Origin: Cryoendolithus antarcticus
Taxonomy: Eukaryota; Ascomycota; Dothideomycetes; Cladosporiales; Cladosporiaceae
Length of the DNA: 64,000 bases
Direction: 5' to 3'
Assembly (NCBI GenBank): GCA_002077065.1
Contig: NAJO01000011.1
Span: forward strand, 1 to 64,000
In this document: positions 20,097-31,215 of the stretch, piece after piece
How positions within the stretch are numbered: the stretch's first letter is position 1
Layout: each line of letters begins with the position of its first letter
Notes under the pieces: model-generated
The model's database searches: none
Told to the model about the DNA's origin: nothing
The model's input: the letters and a program-made list of their open reading frames with translations, nothing else
Position numbers and translations under genes: made by a program

Positions 20097-20969
20097 TCTG
20101 GCAGGGCGCTAACGATGGTGAACACTGCAAATGCGAGACAATTGGGTCAGGTGCTCGTTCGTTGTCACAGCATTGGGCGAAGAGGGTGATATTCACAACC
20201 TTCCCTGGAGTCTTCTCGTCGTCCATCATGATCGGAACGATTTTATCTAGTCAAATGGATGATGACAATCGTTACCAGTTTTTCAGACCGCGATAGTATC
20301 GAAGAGGATCATCGAGGCGCTATGTGCATCGCAAAAGTGCTGGGATGTAAAATGACAGAAGTGGTAGAAGGTAACGGAAACCGAACGATTTGGGCAAGCC
20401 AGGAAAGCAGAAGATCCTCAAATTACCTCTCAGGTGACATAGCACACGCGCGATTGTCGTCTGTATCAATGTCACCGTCTTGACCGTTACGAGCGTGAAG
20501 CAAACGTATCGTCTTGTTCGTCGATCGCCGAGACGCATAGCGAGACCAGCACGTGAAGAGATGCCCTGAAGTCGCCAACACATGTCTTTACGCTGGCTCT
20601 CGCTCGTAACAGTGTCGACAGAATTTGCATGTGCTTCCACAGTGTCTGAGAAGTGAATTCACTTCTCTGGCAGTCCGGCTCATGGCAGCACGCTCTCCTG
20701 GACCATCGCATCGTCTCGCATCGTACGGGCGTGAACGCGAGTGTGCCGTCACGTCCGACATTTGATGCGACCGACCTCCCAGTCGCCTACCCCTCCGAAC
20801 ACTCCATCGACACTCTTGAACGTTACGCGTCGCTTCAAGACGTCCGAACTGGTGGAGTCTTCACCCAAAGTCCGCGGGGTCCAACGCCAAGCAACTCATC
20901 GACGCGACTTCGACCAATTACTTGACTTCACTTCGCATACTGCAACTACTCCAACAATAACTGCACATC
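20097..20969. other. intergenic, upstream of the 833-aa gene
   Basis: This 873 bp should contain the promoter and 5' UTR of the gene starting at 20970. Short frames only; no RNA gene or repeat was recognised. Confidence 0.35.
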
Positions 20970-23471
20970 ATGGTGCGAACAAGGCACTCGTTGCCTAGCG
21001 CATCGATTGCGAAAGCTCCGTCGCCTATCCTGACGAATCTCACGCCCAAAGCAGCAAAAGCCCTCAAGAAGCTGCAAATCCACGCCAAAGACGCGTTGAT
21101 CGGAGACAAGAAACCTGCCTCGAACGATGCAACAACTACTGGGACTGGAACGAGAACGTATCATTACCGCGGGGCAGTCTACGAGATCGACGAATCGACT
21201 GATCAGGCTTGGATCGAAGAGCAGCCAAAGCGATATCTGAAGGGGAATGATGATATCGATGCGCAGGCGGGCGCTGAGGGGGATGATGACGAAGATATGC
21301 CACCAACAAAGAAGGTGAAGCGGACATCTACTGCCGGAAAGAAGCGCAAGCGTGTCTCCGAGCCCGAGGAGCCGATCAATACCAGCAAGGTCTACAACTT
21401 CACTGACGTCGGCGGGAGAGAGGAGCGTCCAATCCTGGGACGTTTGCCTTCATGGGTCCCGGAGACTAACAAGGAGCGACGCGAACGCTTGGCTGCCGAC
21501 AAAGCTGCAGGCAGGAAGAGACCAAGACACGAAGTTCTCGAGGAGATCGCAACGCGGGGTGTCAAGATCCCACGCGTTCCGGAGAAGTTTCCAACGTTTG
21601 CAGAGATAAGGGCAAAACAGCAACGACGCGAGACACTTGAGGAGAGAGCCGCCGTCGTCAAAATCGCAACTCAAACATTACTCGTCAGGCGCAAGTATCA
21701 CGAATATCAGAAGGCTGCCGCATTGAACGCGCAGATCAGAGAGGAGAAAGAACTGCCTCCGATCGAATACAAGGACTTTCCGGGGTTTAGTGAAGCTGAC
21801 GCGCAGATCCTTGCTACTGTTGACGAGCTGCTGAAAGCCCACGATGGAGTGATTGTTGAGGCTGCAGACCCTGTTGCCATACTGGCGAGAACGAGCAAGT
21901 CAGTGACACCAATTCAAGTGACTGAAGACGACCAAGACGAGATCCAGATCGACCAAAATGCGACAAAGACCGATCACAAGGCGCCAAAATCGCTACCCGG
22001 ATTACCTTACTTCGACGATGACGATGTCACGGCAGGCGCAGAGGTGGAGGTCGACGATTCCATACCTATCTCAACTCCTCAAGCTGCTGCATCATCCCCC
22101 GCTGTGCCAACGCCCGAGATTGCTAGGAACATCTTGGTTGCGATGTCTCAATCGGACATGACGCCACCGCAAGCCTACAAAGCTACGGACTACGCATCGC
22201 TTTACGCCTCCGGCAGCAATTCGCCAGTCGCGCCGTCCTCCCGCCAATCAACTATCGTCTCAGCACCGCTTCCGCCCGCTCGTCAGCCGATCGCTACGTC
22301 GGTTGAATCTGATCCTACCGTCACCACATCGCCAGCCTCGGCCGGGTCACCTGAGCCCGAGCTTGCAGCTGCCTCATTTTCAACTTCTCCCATAGCTCCA
22401 CTCACAGGTCACAATGCGGTGCCTCTACGCGCCATCCACTCACCAACGCCTCAACCTCCACCTGTCCTCCGCGGCGTCAACGCAATTCCTCTGGGCGCCT
22501 CCACTCTCGATCAAGCAAACCAGCAATCTCCCGATCCTCAAAATTTTGCCCAGTTGCCACCCAACTCTACTCTCCCCGCCATCTCAAAGGCAGGCCACGA
22601 GCTGAGATGGACGATCTCGCGACGCAACTCTGGCGACGACGGTGCAGAGGTAGATGGCTGGGAGGTATTTGTGGGTAGATTGGAGGGCGAGTCAAATGAC
22701 CAGAAGCGCAGACGGGTGAAGAGGGAGCTTGGCGTCGTTGAGGCTTGGGGGAAGAAGACTGGCGAGCAGATTGTGAAGATCGGTGGAGCCCAAGGTGGAC
22801 CACAGAGGGGTAGAGAGAGCATGGGCGGCAGCTGTAGGAGGGAGAGCTTGGTTGGGAGTAGTGTGGGAGCACGGCCGGGGAGTGCTAACGATCGAAGCAG
22901 CATCAGCAGGGACAGTCTTGTGCGAGGGAGCGAGCTGCGTGGGAATGCGTTCGTTGCACAAGGGAGACACGGCGGAGGGATTAGGCCAGGAAGCTCGGGC
23001 AACGAAATGTATGCTGGAAGGCCAGGGAGTGCAGGAAGTAGTGAATCCGTGTACGGCACACCGATGGCTGGACCTACGAACTTCGACCACTTTGCTGGAA
23101 GCCCACCCGGCTATGCTCCAGCTCCGAGCCAATTCTACGGCTCTCCTGCGCCAGTATCCGGTCCTCCAAGCTTTCCTGCACCTCTACAGGACGGCGTTCC
23201 ACACCCGCAACCCTATGCACCACCGCCACAGCAGTTCTTCGGTTCCCCAGCGCCGTTGCCTTACGCCCCACCAGCTCAAACCTTCGGAGTGCCACCCCAG
23301 TTGTTCGCTCCTGCACCTCCCCAACAGCTCTACGGGCCTCCAGCTCAGCAGTACACTCCTCCGTCCCAGCAGCACTACAGCAGCAGTGGCAACGGCTATA
23401 TGAGTGGCAAGGGTGGCAAGCGCCGCAAGAGTCACAACGAGAGGTATGGAGTGAACGGAGTGTTCTACTGA
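20970..23471 (+). CDS. large disordered, probably nuclear protein
   Basis: 833 aa, one open frame. Residues about 1-330 are charged, with nuclear-localisation-like clusters (PPTKKVKRTSTAGKKRKR) and a helical, probably coiled-coil stretch (RETLEERAAVVKIATQTLLV, then RKYHEYQKAAALNAQ). A conserved-looking motif (RPILGRLPSWVPETNKERR) lies near 160. Residues about 350-560 are Ser/Pro/Thr-rich. A short WTISRRNS...GWEVFVGRLEG segment lies near 570. The last 170 residues are Gly/Ser, then Pro/Gln/Tyr-rich (YAPPPQQFFGSP repeats), ending in KGGKRRKSHNERYGVNG. Such Q/P/Y tails often mediate condensates or transcription contacts. I do not recognise a named family. A chromatin or RNA-related role is inference only. 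Confidence 0.7.
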   Translation: MVRTRHSLPSASIAKAPSPILTNLTPKAAKALKKLQIHAKDALIGDKKPASNDATTTGTGTRTYHYRGAVYEIDESTDQAWIEEQPKRYLKGNDDIDAQAGAEGDDDEDMPPTKKVKRTSTAGKKRKRVSEPEEPINTSKVYNFTDVGGREERPILGRLPSWVPETNKERRERLAADKAAGRKRPRHEVLEEIATRGVKIPRVPEKFPTFAEIRAKQQRRETLEERAAVVKIATQTLLVRRKYHEYQKAAALNAQIREEKELPPIEYKDFPGFSEADAQILATVDELLKAHDGVIVEAADPVAILARTSKSVTPIQVTEDDQDEIQIDQNATKTDHKAPKSLPGLPYFDDDDVTAGAEVEVDDSIPISTPQAAASSPAVPTPEIARNILVAMSQSDMTPPQAYKATDYASLYASGSNSPVAPSSRQSTIVSAPLPPARQPIATSVESDPTVTTSPASAGSPEPELAAASFSTSPIAPLTGHNAVPLRAIHSPTPQPPPVLRGVNAIPLGASTLDQANQQSPDPQNFAQLPPNSTLPAISKAGHELRWTISRRNSGDDGAEVDGWEVFVGRLEGESNDQKRRRVKRELGVVEAWGKKTGEQIVKIGGAQGGPQRGRESMGGSCRRESLVGSSVGARPGSANDRSSISRDSLVRGSELRGNAFVAQGRHGGGIRPGSSGNEMYAGRPGSAGSSESVYGTPMAGPTNFDHFAGSPPGYAPAPSQFYGSPAPVSGPPSFPAPLQDGVPHPQPYAPPPQQFFGSPAPLPYAPPAQTFGVPPQLFAPAPPQQLYGPPAQQYTPPSQQHYSSSGNGYMSGKGGKRRKSHNERYGVNGVFY

Positions 23472-24261
23472 CTGTATCAGACCGGCACGCCTAGTGCGGT
23501 GAAGGTGATGGATTGTGTGGTCCCTCGGGCACAAAGGGACCTTCGTTGAGCTACAATTGATGTAGCTAGGGGCATAGTGATAGGTCCATAGCAGTCATGG
23601 AGCATACAGGCTAGTTGTATACCACAATGATATCAACGAACATTCTTATCTAGTGCGACATGGTCGCACGGATGTGGCGGTTCACCGGATTGCCGAATCG
23701 GGATACCCGCAGACTGGGGCTGGGCAGATCGAAGCACCTGCACCACGCAGATCTATACCTCACAGCTGTAAGCTGTGCCCCGTCACTTATCGACATCGTC
23801 GAGTCGAGACCTGTTTCAGACGAGACTGGGGACAGGCTCTGGTAACAGACGTCATTTCCATCGGCCAACATTGTCTGACAGCTACGGAAAAGTAGACATG
23901 AAAGCAATCATCATCTACGGCATCCACAGCTTGCGGTCACGGCCAGGGAATATTTCAATGGCTTGTAGTGGTAGTCAGTACTCTCCATTGACTTGATAGA
24001 CAGCTTGATTGCCTTATCGTCGTTCCTGGTGGCAACGGCGAAGTGCTGCGCGCAAGTGCACAGAGCTACGGCGGGCTTGCAAGTCATAATTGCCGCTATG
24101 GAAGTCGGGTCTGGTCAAAGTCGATATCGGTATCGTCAGTGGGTCCCATTGGAAAGAGACAGAAGCTGCTGAGTACGTCGTGGAGCCGATGACACCCAAT
24201 TGGCCGATTGGAGATTGAACGGTCGCAGTGATACGTCCGGACGCTATCCTGTCATAGGAAG
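23472..24261. other. intergenic
   Basis: This 790 bp lies between the disordered nuclear protein and the NLR relic. It presumably holds a 3' UTR and the old NLR promoter. No feature was recognised. Confidence 0.35.
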
Positions 24262-27104
24262 ATGCGTCTGCTGAATTGCGATTTCGAGTTCTGCGAGTTT
24301 GAAGATGACGAGTTACCGCCACACGCCATCCTCTCTCACAGCTGGAGCAAGAACAACAGGACGAGGTGACATTCCAAAGACTTGACATATGATACATTGA
24401 AAGCGCGGCTGAAGCTGGAGCTCTGTAGAGAGTGGTCCAGGACTGCCGGTTATGAGTACTTCTGGATTGACACTTGTTCCATTGACAAGAAAAATGACTT
24501 GGAGCTTACTTATGCCATGAGATCCATGTGGCGGTGGTATTGCGACGCAGGGATCTGCTTTGTGTATCTATCAGATTTGTCGATGGAGGGAGAGTGGGAT
24601 GTATATTGGCGAGACGCAATGAGGAAATGCAGGTGGTTCACGAGCGGGTGGACGTTGCAAGAGCTCATGGCGTCGAGGAAAGTAGAATTCTATGCAGAAG
24701 ATGGGTATCTCGCCAGCAAAGAGGATCTGTTGCCTCGGCTGAACAGCATTACCGGCATCCACCTTGAGGAGCCACTTTCTGGTATTGATCATGCGACGAG
24801 GCTTGGCTCGATTGCGAGGCGGATTACAAAAAGGCCAGAGGACAAGGCATACTGCATGCTTGGCATATGTGATGTGTCACTCAGTGCTCGCTACGGTGAG
24901 GGAGGAGCATCAGCGTGGCGACGATTACAGAATGCCATTACACGTGTGCATGAGACTGTAGCACCAAAAGTGCGCGATGCAGCAGCCAAGGAGGCGCATC
25001 GAAAGTCGGTTTTAGATGCCTTGAGGTTTGCTTCTCTTGAGATGAGGCGAGGCACTGTGAAGGTGGCATCGTTGAACACCTGCAATTGGGTGTTCGGCCA
25101 TCCTGCTTGTGCTCAGTGGCTCAATCTTCAGCACCAGTCTTTTCTGGATCAAAGGGAAGCCTGGAGCAGGAAAGTCGGTGCTGATCAAGTATCTGGATCA
25201 ACACCTCACACAATCACTGGAGCGGTCGAACGCTATCACAGCCAATTTCTACATCAATGCGCGCGGTGACCAGCTGGAGCGGTCGTTCATGGGACTGTAC
25301 AGCTCGCTGATAGTGCAGCTTATGGACCTCCTGCCAGAGCTTGCGCATCATTTGGAGAAGGTCATTCATACGCCGTTCAATCTTTTGCAGCTGCAACGAG
25401 TTCTTGCTTCTATTATCCTTGATCTTCACAGGCAGGTCTGGATCTTCATCGACGCACCAGACGAGTGTCGAGAAGGCGATGTGCAAGAGTTGGTTGAGTT
25501 CTTCGATGAGCTGCACAATGCAAACTTGTCTGTTTGCCTCGCGAGCCGTCACTATCCTACGATAAGAGTGCCGACATATCTTCACCTAGTGCTTGAGGAA
25601 GTTCATGAGCACAAGCAAGATCTGGGCACCTACGTCAATAGGCTTGATCTGAGAGGCGAGGAACTGGCACAAATGAAGCACGAAATGGTTGCGAAGGCGA
25701 ATGGTATCTTCCGTTGGGCGGTCTTGGTGATTGGAATACTACAGAAAGACTTCGACCGAGGCAGGTTCCATGCTATGCGATCGAGGTTGCGCGAGATACC
25801 AGAAGGTCTGCCGGAGCTATTCAAGACCATCATTCTCCGAGACGGTGAGCACAGAGACGAGTTCATTCTATCTCTACGATGGATTTTGTATTCCTGCCGA
25901 CTACTGACCCTTGGAGAGTGGTATTTTGCGATGATGGCTGGCGTGGATGGCAACATTGAGTGGCTTGAGGGCATTACACGCCATCAAACGGAGCTCTTTC
26001 TGCTGAGTTCGTCGAAGGGTCTGGCATCGCTTACCAAGGGCGATACGACTGTACAGTCCATTGACGGATCTGTGCGTCGCGTGTACGAGCCGACTGTACA
26101 GTTCATACACGAGTCTGTGCGTGATTACTTGATATATCAGGGTGGGTTTGAAGAATTGGGGTTCATGATGAGTCGCACGGAAGCAGCGCCCACGAGCAGC
26201 TTAAGCGCTGCTGTTTGCGTGGAATGGCTTTTCACTTACCAAGAAGTCTCCAGCAGCGTGAAGGCAAGCCGCAAAGGCTTTATCAGGGGGATCTCCATTC
26301 GTTGAGGACTAGACATCCTTTCGCTGAGTATGCCACCACGTATGTTTTGCATCATGCAAACCAAGCGGCAGTCGGGATCTGCCAGAAGGACTTCGTAGCG
26401 AACAACTTCAGCGAGTTGGCCTGGGTTGTTCGATTCAACGCTTTTCAGGCGGAAGAGCGGAAGGTCTACCGCGGTGTACCTAGCTTCAGCTACCTCTGCG
26501 CGGAGCGCGATTTCGCGAGGCGTATACCTCGACCCACTGGAGCTCTGTCAATAGACATACAGCACAGGTATCGAATGCCGTTGATCGCTGCAATTGTGCA
26601 CCACAGCTGGGAGGTGCCAAGAAGATTGTTGAAGGACCTAGATGTGTCCAACATCGACGAGGCGGTCGCCGAGATGGAGAACTGCAGCACGTCAGCGTCT
26701 GATGTATGGTTCCAAATCTGTCGCTGGGCCCATCAAAGCGATGCCTATAGCGCGCATCATCGTGTGGCTTTGTGAAGCTAGTGCAGATACTACTAGGTGC
26801 AATAGTGGACGTCAACGCAGAAGGGGAACCGCATGGCAACGCGTTGTGTGCGGCATTACATAGCTTGAACACATCTCATGCGAAGGGCTGCGAGGAGGTT
26901 GTGCAGATGTCACTCAGCGCAGGGGCAGACGCTAGTGCGCGAGGACCAGCAGGCAGCGCGCTTTTCTACGCATCGTTGAACGATCGCAAGACGGTTTTAA
27001 TGACCGTACAAGATATAAGAGCAGACGCACGCACCCAAGTACCGACGTACCGTCCCTCAGAAGCGTGCTGCAGAACGTGGAGTCACCAGCCAGCAAGAGG
27101 ATGA
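24262..27104 (+). pseudogene. decayed HET-NACHT-ankyrin NLR-type gene
   Basis: The start at ATG 24262 gives the classical HET opening MRLLNCDFEF...HAILSHSW. TGA at 24367-24369 interrupts it, and the expected DEVTFQ motif lies in another frame across the stop, suggesting two compensating indels. The original frame resumes with the rest of the HET domain (YFWIDTCSIDK, GWTLQELMAS, PEDKAYCMLGICD) and the linker (ALRFASLEMRRGT...TCNWVF). A shift near 25136-25145 (a TTTT run) leads to a NACHT NTPase: Walker A GKPGAGKS at 25154-25177 and Walker B VWIFIDAPDEC. Another shift in five G near 26285-26289 continues into RTRHPFAEYATTYVLHHA. A last one near 26750-26775 leads to ankyrin-like repeats (LSAGADASARGPAGSALFYAS). 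Intact relatives act as fungal NLR-like death switches. With four or more breaks, this copy is unlikely to work. Confidence 0.85.
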
Positions 27105-27222
27105 GACAGATGCTGCGAGACGCAGGAGCGAGAGATTAAGAGTCCATGGTGCCTGCGGTGATCTTCCGCGGCTACAGTTGCACGGTCGTGCTCAGAAACT
27201 CCGCAGGGATGTACCAATATCC

Positions 27223-28704
27223 CTACAACACCACAGCCCCAAATCCCACCCCAAGCATCGTAGCCATCCACGCCGCAATACCCCAGCTGCCGAATACCTG
27301 CGCACCCACCATCATCCCCGCGACTGCACCGCCACTCGAACTCGCAGCTCCACCTGATCCTGAGCCTGAGCCACTGCCACCGTTGCCCGACGAACCAGTG
27401 GCTGTTGCGTCCGGGCGGGCGTCAAGAGGTACGGCATCAGTGCCCGTAGCCGACCCGACAGTACTAGCCGCAGTCGAGACCTCAAACGTAGCCGTCCCAT
27501 TGACCGCCCGTGCAATGGAGTACGTCTGACTAGCCGTAGCAGTCTCAACACCACTTCCAACCGCACTAGCCACCCCACCCTCACCAGCAGGCACGGTGAC
27601 GATATCAGGGTTCGAAGTAGAATTCACCTGCGCCTGCGCGATGGAGACCTGCCCGTTATCGAGGTCGAAGACGACGTACATACTCCTCAAGATTGCGTCG
27701 CCTAAGGTCTGAAAGCCCTGGCCGGTGGCATGCTGCTCTTGAACGAGCAGGAAGGTGCAGGCTGGTGCGCCGGAGCTGTCGTAGGCGAGGGCTTCGTTGG
27801 TGCTGGCGTTGTAGACTGGCACGATGAATTCGCGGGCTGGGATTGTGACGTCAATTTCGCCGCCGAAGGTCAAAGTCACGGAGTCGCCGTTGGCACGGTT
27901 CGAGCAAGCGGTGTACCCATACTGGTCAATATACGTGAACGCGGATGCGATGTCACGGTAATGCGACGCCGGAATCGTCCATGCGGCACTACCGGTGTCC
28001 AACAGCACTGGAAGACTAGGATCATTGCGGCCAAAGGCTTCCACGCCTGTGCTACCGCCGGAAAAGATTGAAGAATTACGGCCACCGACATTCGCACTCA
28101 TGGCTGTGACGACGGAGACAAACTGAAAGACTTGGCCTGTCTGGTAGTCCGGAAGGAGGTTCAGTGTTGCGAGGTTGCCGGTGTACTTGCTCTTGTCGAT
28201 TCCGCCGAAGAGGATCGAGCCCGTAGCATCGCCTTCGTCATTCAGGTAGACGGAGTATAGGCGGGAGTTCGTCACGCCAGCCTCTTTCAACACTTCGGGC
28301 ATGTTCGGGTATTGGATCTGCGAGGCTTCATTTAAGCTGTAGCCGAGACCCATGAGTCCTACGGCGTAGCCGGTGGTGCTGTTGACTTCTTCGGCGAGAC
28401 CGAACTGCACGCCTTTGATAGCTACGTTGCCAATGCCGATAACGTCTTGCGCGAAGGGACCGACTGCAGTGCTGCCATCACCGAAGGAGGTGTTGAATGC
28501 AGGCGATGGGTCGACTTCTTGATAGGTGGAAGAGGTCTTCTTGTCAAACTCGCCTCCACGGCAGGAATACGGGCCTTCAATTTTGCAGGCCGGTGCAGTA
28601 GTTGCATCAAAGTACAGGTCACTGCTTCCGGTATCGAGGATTACGACCTGGTCTTGGGGAGGGGTGCCGGCGGTGACTGGGAAGTTGTTAGTATCGCGCA
28701 TCAT
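27223..28704 (-). CDS. secreted, probably GPI-anchored aspartic peptidase (A1, yapsin-like)
   Basis: At least 493 aa from the first in-frame ATG at 28704. Both A1 catalytic motifs are present: ILDTGSSDLYF about 22 residues in, and VLLDTGSAAWTIP in the second lobe. The flap region SFGDGSTAVGPFAQD and GLMGLGYSLNE fit pepsin-like enzymes. The C-terminus is a Ser/Gly-rich stretch followed by a hydrophobic tail (AAWMATMLGVGFGAVVL) typical of a GPI signal, so the enzyme probably sits at the cell wall. The N-terminus is incomplete. No signal peptide or propeptide precedes the first lobe, and upstream frames (to about 28970) are interrupted, so a spliced 5' exon is probably missing from this model. 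The protease call itself is firm. Confidence 0.85.
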   Translation of the reverse strand: MMRDTNNFPVTAGTPPQDQVVILDTGSSDLYFDATTAPACKIEGPYSCRGGEFDKKTSSTYQEVDPSPAFNTSFGDGSTAVGPFAQDVIGIGNVAIKGVQFGLAEEVNSTTGYAVGLMGLGYSLNEASQIQYPNMPEVLKEAGVTNSRLYSVYLNDEGDATGSILFGGIDKSKYTGNLATLNLLPDYQTGQVFQFVSVVTAMSANVGGRNSSIFSGGSTGVEAFGRNDPSLPVLLDTGSAAWTIPASHYRDIASAFTYIDQYGYTACSNRANGDSVTLTFGGEIDVTIPAREFIVPVYNASTNEALAYDSSGAPACTFLLVQEQHATGQGFQTLGDAILRSMYVVFDLDNGQVSIAQAQVNSTSNPDIVTVPAGEGGVASAVGSGVETATASQTYSIARAVNGTATFEVSTAASTVGSATGTDAVPLDARPDATATGSSGNGGSGSGSGSGGAASSSGGAVAGMMVGAQVFGSWGIAAWMATMLGVGFGAVVL

Positions 28705-29988
28705 GCTTGAAGTACAACCGCCAATGTGTATGCTATCCAAGTCTACCACACGATCGCCATCATCCCTGCAGAGTGTGGCTTGTCCGGCAAACAAGGATCG
28801 ACGTTCAGCTCCGATGGTCTAAAACAAGTTATTGCTCCAGATCGACGTGATAGAGGTAAAGCCCGTATCATCCCGGCTGCGAAGGTAGACCGCAGTGCTG
28901 CCACTCACACGAGAAGTCGGCAATGTTGGGAAGCTGTGGAAAGATCTCGTCGAGATGCACATTAGCCTTCCACTATGAGTGTGACTGCGGCGGCTTGCAG
29001 CTTTTTGAAAGTGCGAATGTCGAGAAGTCTGTAAGGGTATCCCACAAAGTGCAACAGTAAGCCACTCGCAATTTGCGAGTCCACACTCATCTTCTCGGCG
29101 TCAAGCACGAAAACCTCGTCATGCTGTCTTCGAGGGCGTGGTCCCAGCGCCGATGTTGAGATGTAAGCGGAATGTCATGGTCCTGAGTAGGAGGCCAGCA
29201 CTCAGCGCAGTGATAATTCGCTGGTGCCGCCCATGAGACCATTGAAATACCTCGGCACCGAAGCAGGAGTCGCAGAGCATGGGTTGTACAGTGGCAGGAA
29301 GATCGCAGATGCTCAGCGTCCTCAAAAGGCCTAGAGTGATGATTGTGCAGCTCCCACCCATATTGATCCGACTGGCTCAGTCACTTTCGGCGACCGTCTT
29401 CCTCGCTTCAAGCTCTTTAAGAGGCCGTCAGATAGACTTCCACCACACCTCCCTTTGATCGACTGCACCATGGTAGACAATGATGTCACTGAGCCCATTG
29501 CAACTATCTCCGAGTGGATCCGGTGTGATCTGGACCGGGCTTCGCTCGATGCTGGTGCGCTGATTTTGAGAATGACTGAGAAGCGATGCCATGAGTGGCT
29601 TGTCATGCAGGCGAACGTCTGGCTCTGGCAGATTAAGAATGGATGTAGAGCAAAGCACATCGGCGGAGGACCAACCTAGCCACAGGCCAGCTCGAGCCGT
29701 GAACCTTGCCAGGGATCCTCGTCACCGGATTCCCTGCTGGCGACTGTGGCAAGAAAGCCATGCGACAGGATTGTAAATGTGACAGATGCTCTTGTCACGC
29801 TCCCTGCCTCCCTCGCATTCAGACGCACGGCTGATGAGATCCTCGAAATCGTGCTCTGAGGCAGGCTCTCATGCTTGTACCAGTGTCGCACTCCACTGTC
29901 GCAGCCAGCCCGATCGGCGTTTGATCGCGTGCAAGATACCAGGACCGGTCAGGATACTCGGAGGGAGCCGCTTAGCCCCAGCTCCAGT
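28705..29988. other. intergenic, may hold the missing 5' exon of the peptidase gene
   Basis: About 1.28 kb. Reading frames upstream of the peptidase in 28705-28970 are short and none gives a convincing signal peptide. The rest contains only short frames on both strands. Confidence 0.3.
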
Positions 29989-30414
29989 CTATCCAGCCAT
30001 CTCGTCTGTCGTACCCCCGACAGATCTCCAACCCATTCTCATATAACAAAAAGCCAGCCGGGCGCTCATTCCATCAATGAAAGCAGACTTGTACGTACCA
30101 TTAGCATAATATGCCCCTCCATTACTCCAAGTCAACACATCATACACATTCGTCTCGACCGTCCCACCAGCCCTCTTCCTCAGCACCTCCGCATCCCTCG
30201 CCTCCAAGATTCCCTTGCCCACTGTTCCGAACTGCTCTTCAAACCATGCTTTGCCCTCTGGCGTAGGCTGGAAATGAGGTCGCTGCTGTGGGAGATCCCG
30301 GCGGCGGAGTTTGGCTGCTGAGGCGGAGGTGAGCTGGGAGTGCTTCGCTATGCTGATTTCCGGTAGCGCCGAAACCATGGAAGCCGCGAGGGAAGCGGCA
30401 AGAATGACACGCAT
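29989..30414 (-). CDS. small secreted protein, function unknown
   Basis: 141 aa from the ATG at 30412-30414. It opens with a clear signal peptide (MRVILAASLAASMVSA, cleaved before LPEI). The mature part has a dibasic RRRD site, a possible Kex2 cleavage point, then GKAWFEEQFG, RKRAGGTVETNVYDVLTW and GGAYYANGTYKSAF. It has one N-glycosylation site (NGT) and a single Cys, so it is not a typical disulfide-rich effector. A GTACGT donor-like site lies inside NGTYK, so the last 35 residues may differ after splicing. A propeptide/Kex2 arrangement suggests processing in the secretory path. The family is not recognised. Confidence 0.55.
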   Translation of the reverse strand: MRVILAASLAASMVSALPEISIAKHSQLTSASAAKLRRRDLPQQRPHFQPTPEGKAWFEEQFGTVGKGILEARDAEVLRKRAGGTVETNVYDVLTWSNGGAYYANGTYKSAFIDGMSARLAFCYMRMGWRSVGGTTDEMAG

Positions 30415-31215
30415 GCTGTGCGAAAAATGCGAGTGTAATACGATGAGGGCCAAGGGTGATGGGTAGATGCTTGTCGCGTCTTAGCTGTGGGAAGTCGCGT
30501 CGCAATGTAGAAACAAGAAGTGAAGCTGTAGGAAGTGAGAACGATATACGAACGACGAGACGCGTAATTGTGTATTACTTTGTGCAGCACAACAGAACTT
30601 CGCCCCAGGCTTCCCCTGTACGTCTACTGTACATGGACTAGCAAGCTGAACGGCTCGCCCGGGGGATGGTGTGATGCTTTGGCCAGGCGCGTGGAAGGCC
30701 AAGCTTGCGGGATGACGCGGAGTGCAGAAAGCTTGGATCTGGGGCGGCTGTTCTTGGTGGCTCGCCGGGTCTGGACTTGTGCTCTTAAGCTCATGTATTC
30801 TGCGCTGCCAGTGTGGACATGCAGTACAGCTGTCGTCGAGAGCGTCTGTGGTTTCCCGATCTCTCATCGAATGTTGACAACAGAGCCCGGATTACCGGTG
30901 TAGGTTATAGACGCTCAAGCAAGAGCCTGTTCACCATGAGATCTGCCACTATAGAGGACTGCGGTAGCAAAAGGCTGTAGGCAACCGGAATGCAGTATGC
31001 TGTGTTTCGTTAGTGTTGGTGAAATGTCACTATGGTACAGAACTCCCTTCCTCCACCCAGGCTACAGCCTTACACACACTTTGGCCCCGACATCCAGCGG
31101 CTGCCTAGCATACCGTGGCTGGCTGCGTGCTGTGCTCGTCTCGCCAGCCAGCTGATCATCCAACGAATGTATCGGTAGCCTGAACTGCCTGCCCACGTTC
31201 CACTACCAGCGGCAT
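30415..31215. other. intergenic
   Basis: This 801 bp is upstream of the small secreted protein gene and downstream of the MFS transporter gene. No feature was recognised beyond the expected promoter and 3' UTR. Confidence 0.35.

Noticed and set aside
22538..23059. 173-codon minus-strand ORF
   Set aside because: Shadow of the Gly/Ser-rich part of the 833-aa gene.
24367..24369. Short intron removing the TGA in the NLR relic
   Set aside because: Candidate donor and acceptor pairs give introns under about 45 bp and the wrong phase for the downstream HET frame.
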